Of a stretch of DNA of 7,769 nt, positions 6,612 to 7,769 are shown piece by piece. The DNA is taken from assembly GCA_026983895.1 (NCBI GenBank), contig JALSTF010000232.1, forward strand, positions 1-7,769, given 5' to 3'. The notes beneath the pieces are model-generated. The model did no database searches. It had not been told where the DNA came from and was given only the letters and a program-made list of their open reading frames with translations. The stretch is from Sulfurovum sp. (GTDB lineage Bacteria; Campylobacterota; Campylobacteria; Campylobacterales; Sulfurovaceae). Made by a program: the position numbers and the translations under genes. How positions within the stretch are numbered: position 1 is the stretch's first letter; every line of letters begins with the position of its first letter.

Positions 6612-6893
6612 TTTGGATATATTTATTCTGATTTTATAAAATATTTTATAGTACGTTCTTATTGAACTTACATACTGGTTTTACTAATAATTTTAGAAAA
6701 AACCACATTAACCAAGAAAATAAAGAACAATAAAAATAAACTGGGTAAAAATAGAGTGACATATCTAAATTTTAAATATTTAAAGAAGATAAAAAGAATA
6801 AAACACTACTCATTTGGAATAATTATTAGAACATAAAATTGCCATATTCATAAATAAAATCATAGAAGTATCTCTCGGTCAAAGAGCTAATAT
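6612..6893. other. AT-rich gene-free region with palindromes
   Basis: No convincing gene is found here on either strand; the longest frames are under 20 codons without good ribosome sites. The stretch is very AT-rich. It carries a perfect 16-bp palindrome TATAAAATATTTTATA (6635-6650), a hairpin with stem TGGTTTT/AAAACCA (6676-6682, 6699-6705) and inner stem CTAA/TTAG (6684-6687, 6693-6696), a 14-bp palindrome TTTAAATATTTAAA (6771-6784), and AATAATTATT near 6820. None ends in a T-run of terminator type. The stretch is both the 3' flank of the hemerythrin gene and the far upstream region of the PhoX-like gene. Confidence 0.55.
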
Positions 6894-7361
6894 TTATGCA
6901 ACATATAGAGGATATAGATTTTCTTCCTCGGCATTAACCCTTACAGAAAGTTCTTCTACAATTTGTTCAAATTTGCGAATATACTCTTTATCCAAGGCAA
7001 TATCGTCTCTGCTGTAGTAATCAAAAAAATGCATAATATCTTTTTGAATTTCTTTAATAGAATCTTCAAATGATTTTACAATTTCCAAAGCAGTAGGATC
7101 CTCCTTGTAGTAATCTTTCAAATACCAATAGAGTTTAATATCTTCTTCCATAAAATGACCCAAAAGTTCCATTTTTAAAGACTTGAGAAGTTTCTTAACC
7201 TTCCCCGTACCTATTGCGCCTTCATCCATAGCCTTTTGAATCGCGACAATATGTGAAACCACGGCTTTATGTTCATTATGAAATTTTACAATAAGACTCG
7301 CATCATATGGAGGAATATGATTTTTCTTTTCTTTTTTACCAAATAATCCAAATAATCCCAT
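6894..7361 (-). CDS. Hemerythrin-like (HHE domain) protein
   Basis: A 155-residue helical protein, probably cytoplasmic: a short hydrophobic-basic head (MGLFGLFGKKEKK) is not a convincing signal peptide. The HHE pattern that binds a di-iron centre is visible as FHNEH (His28, His31), GHFMEED (His69, Glu72/Glu73), DIMHFF (His111) and the terminal VNAEEENLYPLY (Glu145-147). In the last motif the usual His of HxxxEE is Arg141, so one family ligand is missing or supplied elsewhere; this may be a subfamily trait. Such proteins sense or carry oxygen or handle NO and iron stress. The ATG at 7361 has AAGGAG (7373-7368) 6 bases upstream. The gene stands alone, 98 bp after the YafK-like gene, with its own FNR-type promoter, and is noticeably more AT-rich than either flanking enzyme gene. 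Confidence 0.85.
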   Translation of the reverse strand: MGLFGLFGKKEKKNHIPPYDASLIVKFHNEHKAVVSHIVAIQKAMDEGAIGTGKVKKLLKSLKMELLGHFMEEDIKLYWYLKDYYKEDPTALEIVKSFEDSIKEIQKDIMHFFDYYSRDDIALDKEYIRKFEQIVEELSVRVNAEEENLYPLYVA

Positions 7362-7388
7362 CTCTCACTCCTTCTGATTTAAGATAAA

Positions 7389-7403
7389 ACTATAACAATG
7401 ATA
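7389..7403 (-). promoter_or_regulatory. Candidate -10 elements of the hemerythrin promoter
   Basis: TATCAT (7403-7398) predicts a start at A7391, leaving a 30-base leader that contains the AAGGAG site. This places the FNR-type palindrome exactly at -41.5. A second possibility, TATAGT (7394-7389), would place it near -50, a less usual spacing for activation. The first is preferred. Confidence 0.5.
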
Positions 7404-7424
7404 ACAATTCAATATATGTAAAAT

Positions 7425-7440
7425 CTTGATCTAGATCAAG
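7425..7440. promoter_or_regulatory. FNR/DNR-type binding site
   Basis: CTTGATCTAGATCAAG is a perfect 16-bp palindrome containing the full FNR consensus TTGAT-N4-ATCAA. It lies between the YafK-like stop and the hemerythrin start, with its centre at 7432.5. Relative to the start predicted by TATCAT this is -41.5, the class II activator position. A CRP/FNR-family regulator (FNR, DNR or similar) is therefore expected to switch on the hemerythrin gene under low oxygen or with nitrogen oxides. Confidence 0.75.
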
Positions 7441-7458
7441 AAATCATATATTTAAAAT

Positions 7459-7769
7459 CTATCTCTCTTCTTCCTCGATCACATACCGTTTCTTTTCCAC
7501 ACCGATCTTTGGCGGGACATGTTCCATTTCAAAATAGTCATACCCCTCTTTGAGGTTCACCCAGAAATCGTACCAGCGGTAGTGACTGTAGGCTGCCATA
7601 TTCTCTTCGGTCATACGGAAAGGATAGATATGTACCTGGACGTACGGCTGCCCTTTTTTCAATGCTTTTTCTACCAATCCATAGATCTCTTCGATCTTCG
7701 CATCGGTCATCGCATAGCATCCGATGGAGACACAGTTTCCGTGCACCATCAGATAGGAACCTGTCCGTC
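7459..7769 (-). CDS. YafK/DpaA-like YkuD-domain protein, C-terminal part
   Basis: The frame runs in from the right edge and stops at TAG (7461-7459), giving the last 102 complete codons; the N-terminus, including any signal peptide, lies outside. Near the visible start is TGSYLMVHGNCVSIGCYAMT, which carries the YkuD catalytic signature HGxxxSxGC with His at visible residue 9 and Cys at 17. The GCYAMT variant with the following IEEIYGLVEKAL, the VQVHIYPFRMT stretch, FWVNLKEGYDYFE and PPKIGVEKKRYV is characteristic of the YafK subgroup. E. coli YafK (DpaA) removes Braun's lipoprotein from peptidoglycan; other YkuD proteins are L,D-transpeptidases, or L,D-carboxypeptidases in helical Campylobacterota (Csd6, Pgp2). 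A periplasmic peptidoglycan-related cysteine enzyme is secure; the exact reaction is not. The short acidic tail IEEEER is unremarkable. An ATG at 7749 is internal. Confidence 0.88.
   Translation of the reverse strand, partial: RTGSYLMVHGNCVSIGCYAMTDAKIEEIYGLVEKALKKGQPYVQVHIYPFRMTEENMAAYSHYRWYDFWVNLKEGYDYFEMEHVPPKIGVEKKRYVIEEEER

Noticed and set aside
6810..6863. A 17-codon peptide on the - strand downstream of the hemerythrin gene
   Set aside because: No proper ribosome site, low complexity and no context support it.
6870..6890. Hemerythrin gene terminator at CTCT/AGAG
   Set aside because: The stem is only 4 bp and no U-tract follows on the - strand.

Overview
The window looks like chromosomal DNA of a Campylobacterota bacterium, most like the Sulfurovum/Sulfurimonas group. 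The reasons are a murF whose N-terminus is a multi-pass membrane region, an alpha/beta hydrolase directly in front of murF (the order I recall for Helicobacter pylori HP0739-HP0740), several periplasmic lipoproteins including a c-type cytochrome, and AT-rich intergenic regions with T-rich promoters. The genus assignment is inference.

Layout, left to right. Positions 1-240 hold the 3' end of an unidentified + strand gene. Positions 241-515 separate it from the convergent murF and carry a repeat: a 123-bp imperfect palindrome (403-525) whose right arm supplies the last codons and stop of murF, plus a second, half-length copy of its left part (320-380). The rest of the genes are on the - strand. 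murF (516-1970) and an alpha/beta hydrolase (1972-2697) form a tight two-gene unit, 1 bp apart. Next come a diheme c-type lipoprotein (2859-4541) and a PhoX/DUF839-like lipoprotein (4635-6536). A gene-free AT-rich stretch of 357 bp follows (6537-6893), then a hemerythrin-like protein (6894-7361). The window ends in the C-terminal part of a YafK/DpaA-like YkuD-fold enzyme (7459 to beyond 7769).

How the genes relate. MurF makes the last cytoplasmic peptidoglycan precursor and the YafK-like enzyme acts on peptidoglycan or its attached protein in the periplasm, but they lie at opposite ends and need not be co-regulated. The two middle lipoproteins could form a module. The PhoX-like gene has three 7-bp direct repeats at exact 11-bp spacing, ending 10 bp before a TATAGT -10, which is PhoB-box architecture; the diheme gene follows 93 bp downstream. 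The hemerythrin gene has a perfect 16-bp FNR/DNR-type palindrome centred exactly at -41.5 from the start predicted by a TATCAT -10 box, so oxygen- or NO-responsive activation is likely.

The most interesting items are these two promoter architectures, the palindromic element at the murF 3' end (half of its arm mismatches become G:U pairs in a + strand RNA), and the pairing of a divergent, non-Tat PhoX-like lipoprotein with a diheme lipoprotein. No tRNA, rRNA, CRISPR array, transposase or clear rho-independent terminator was seen. All product calls rest on motif reading; no database search was possible.
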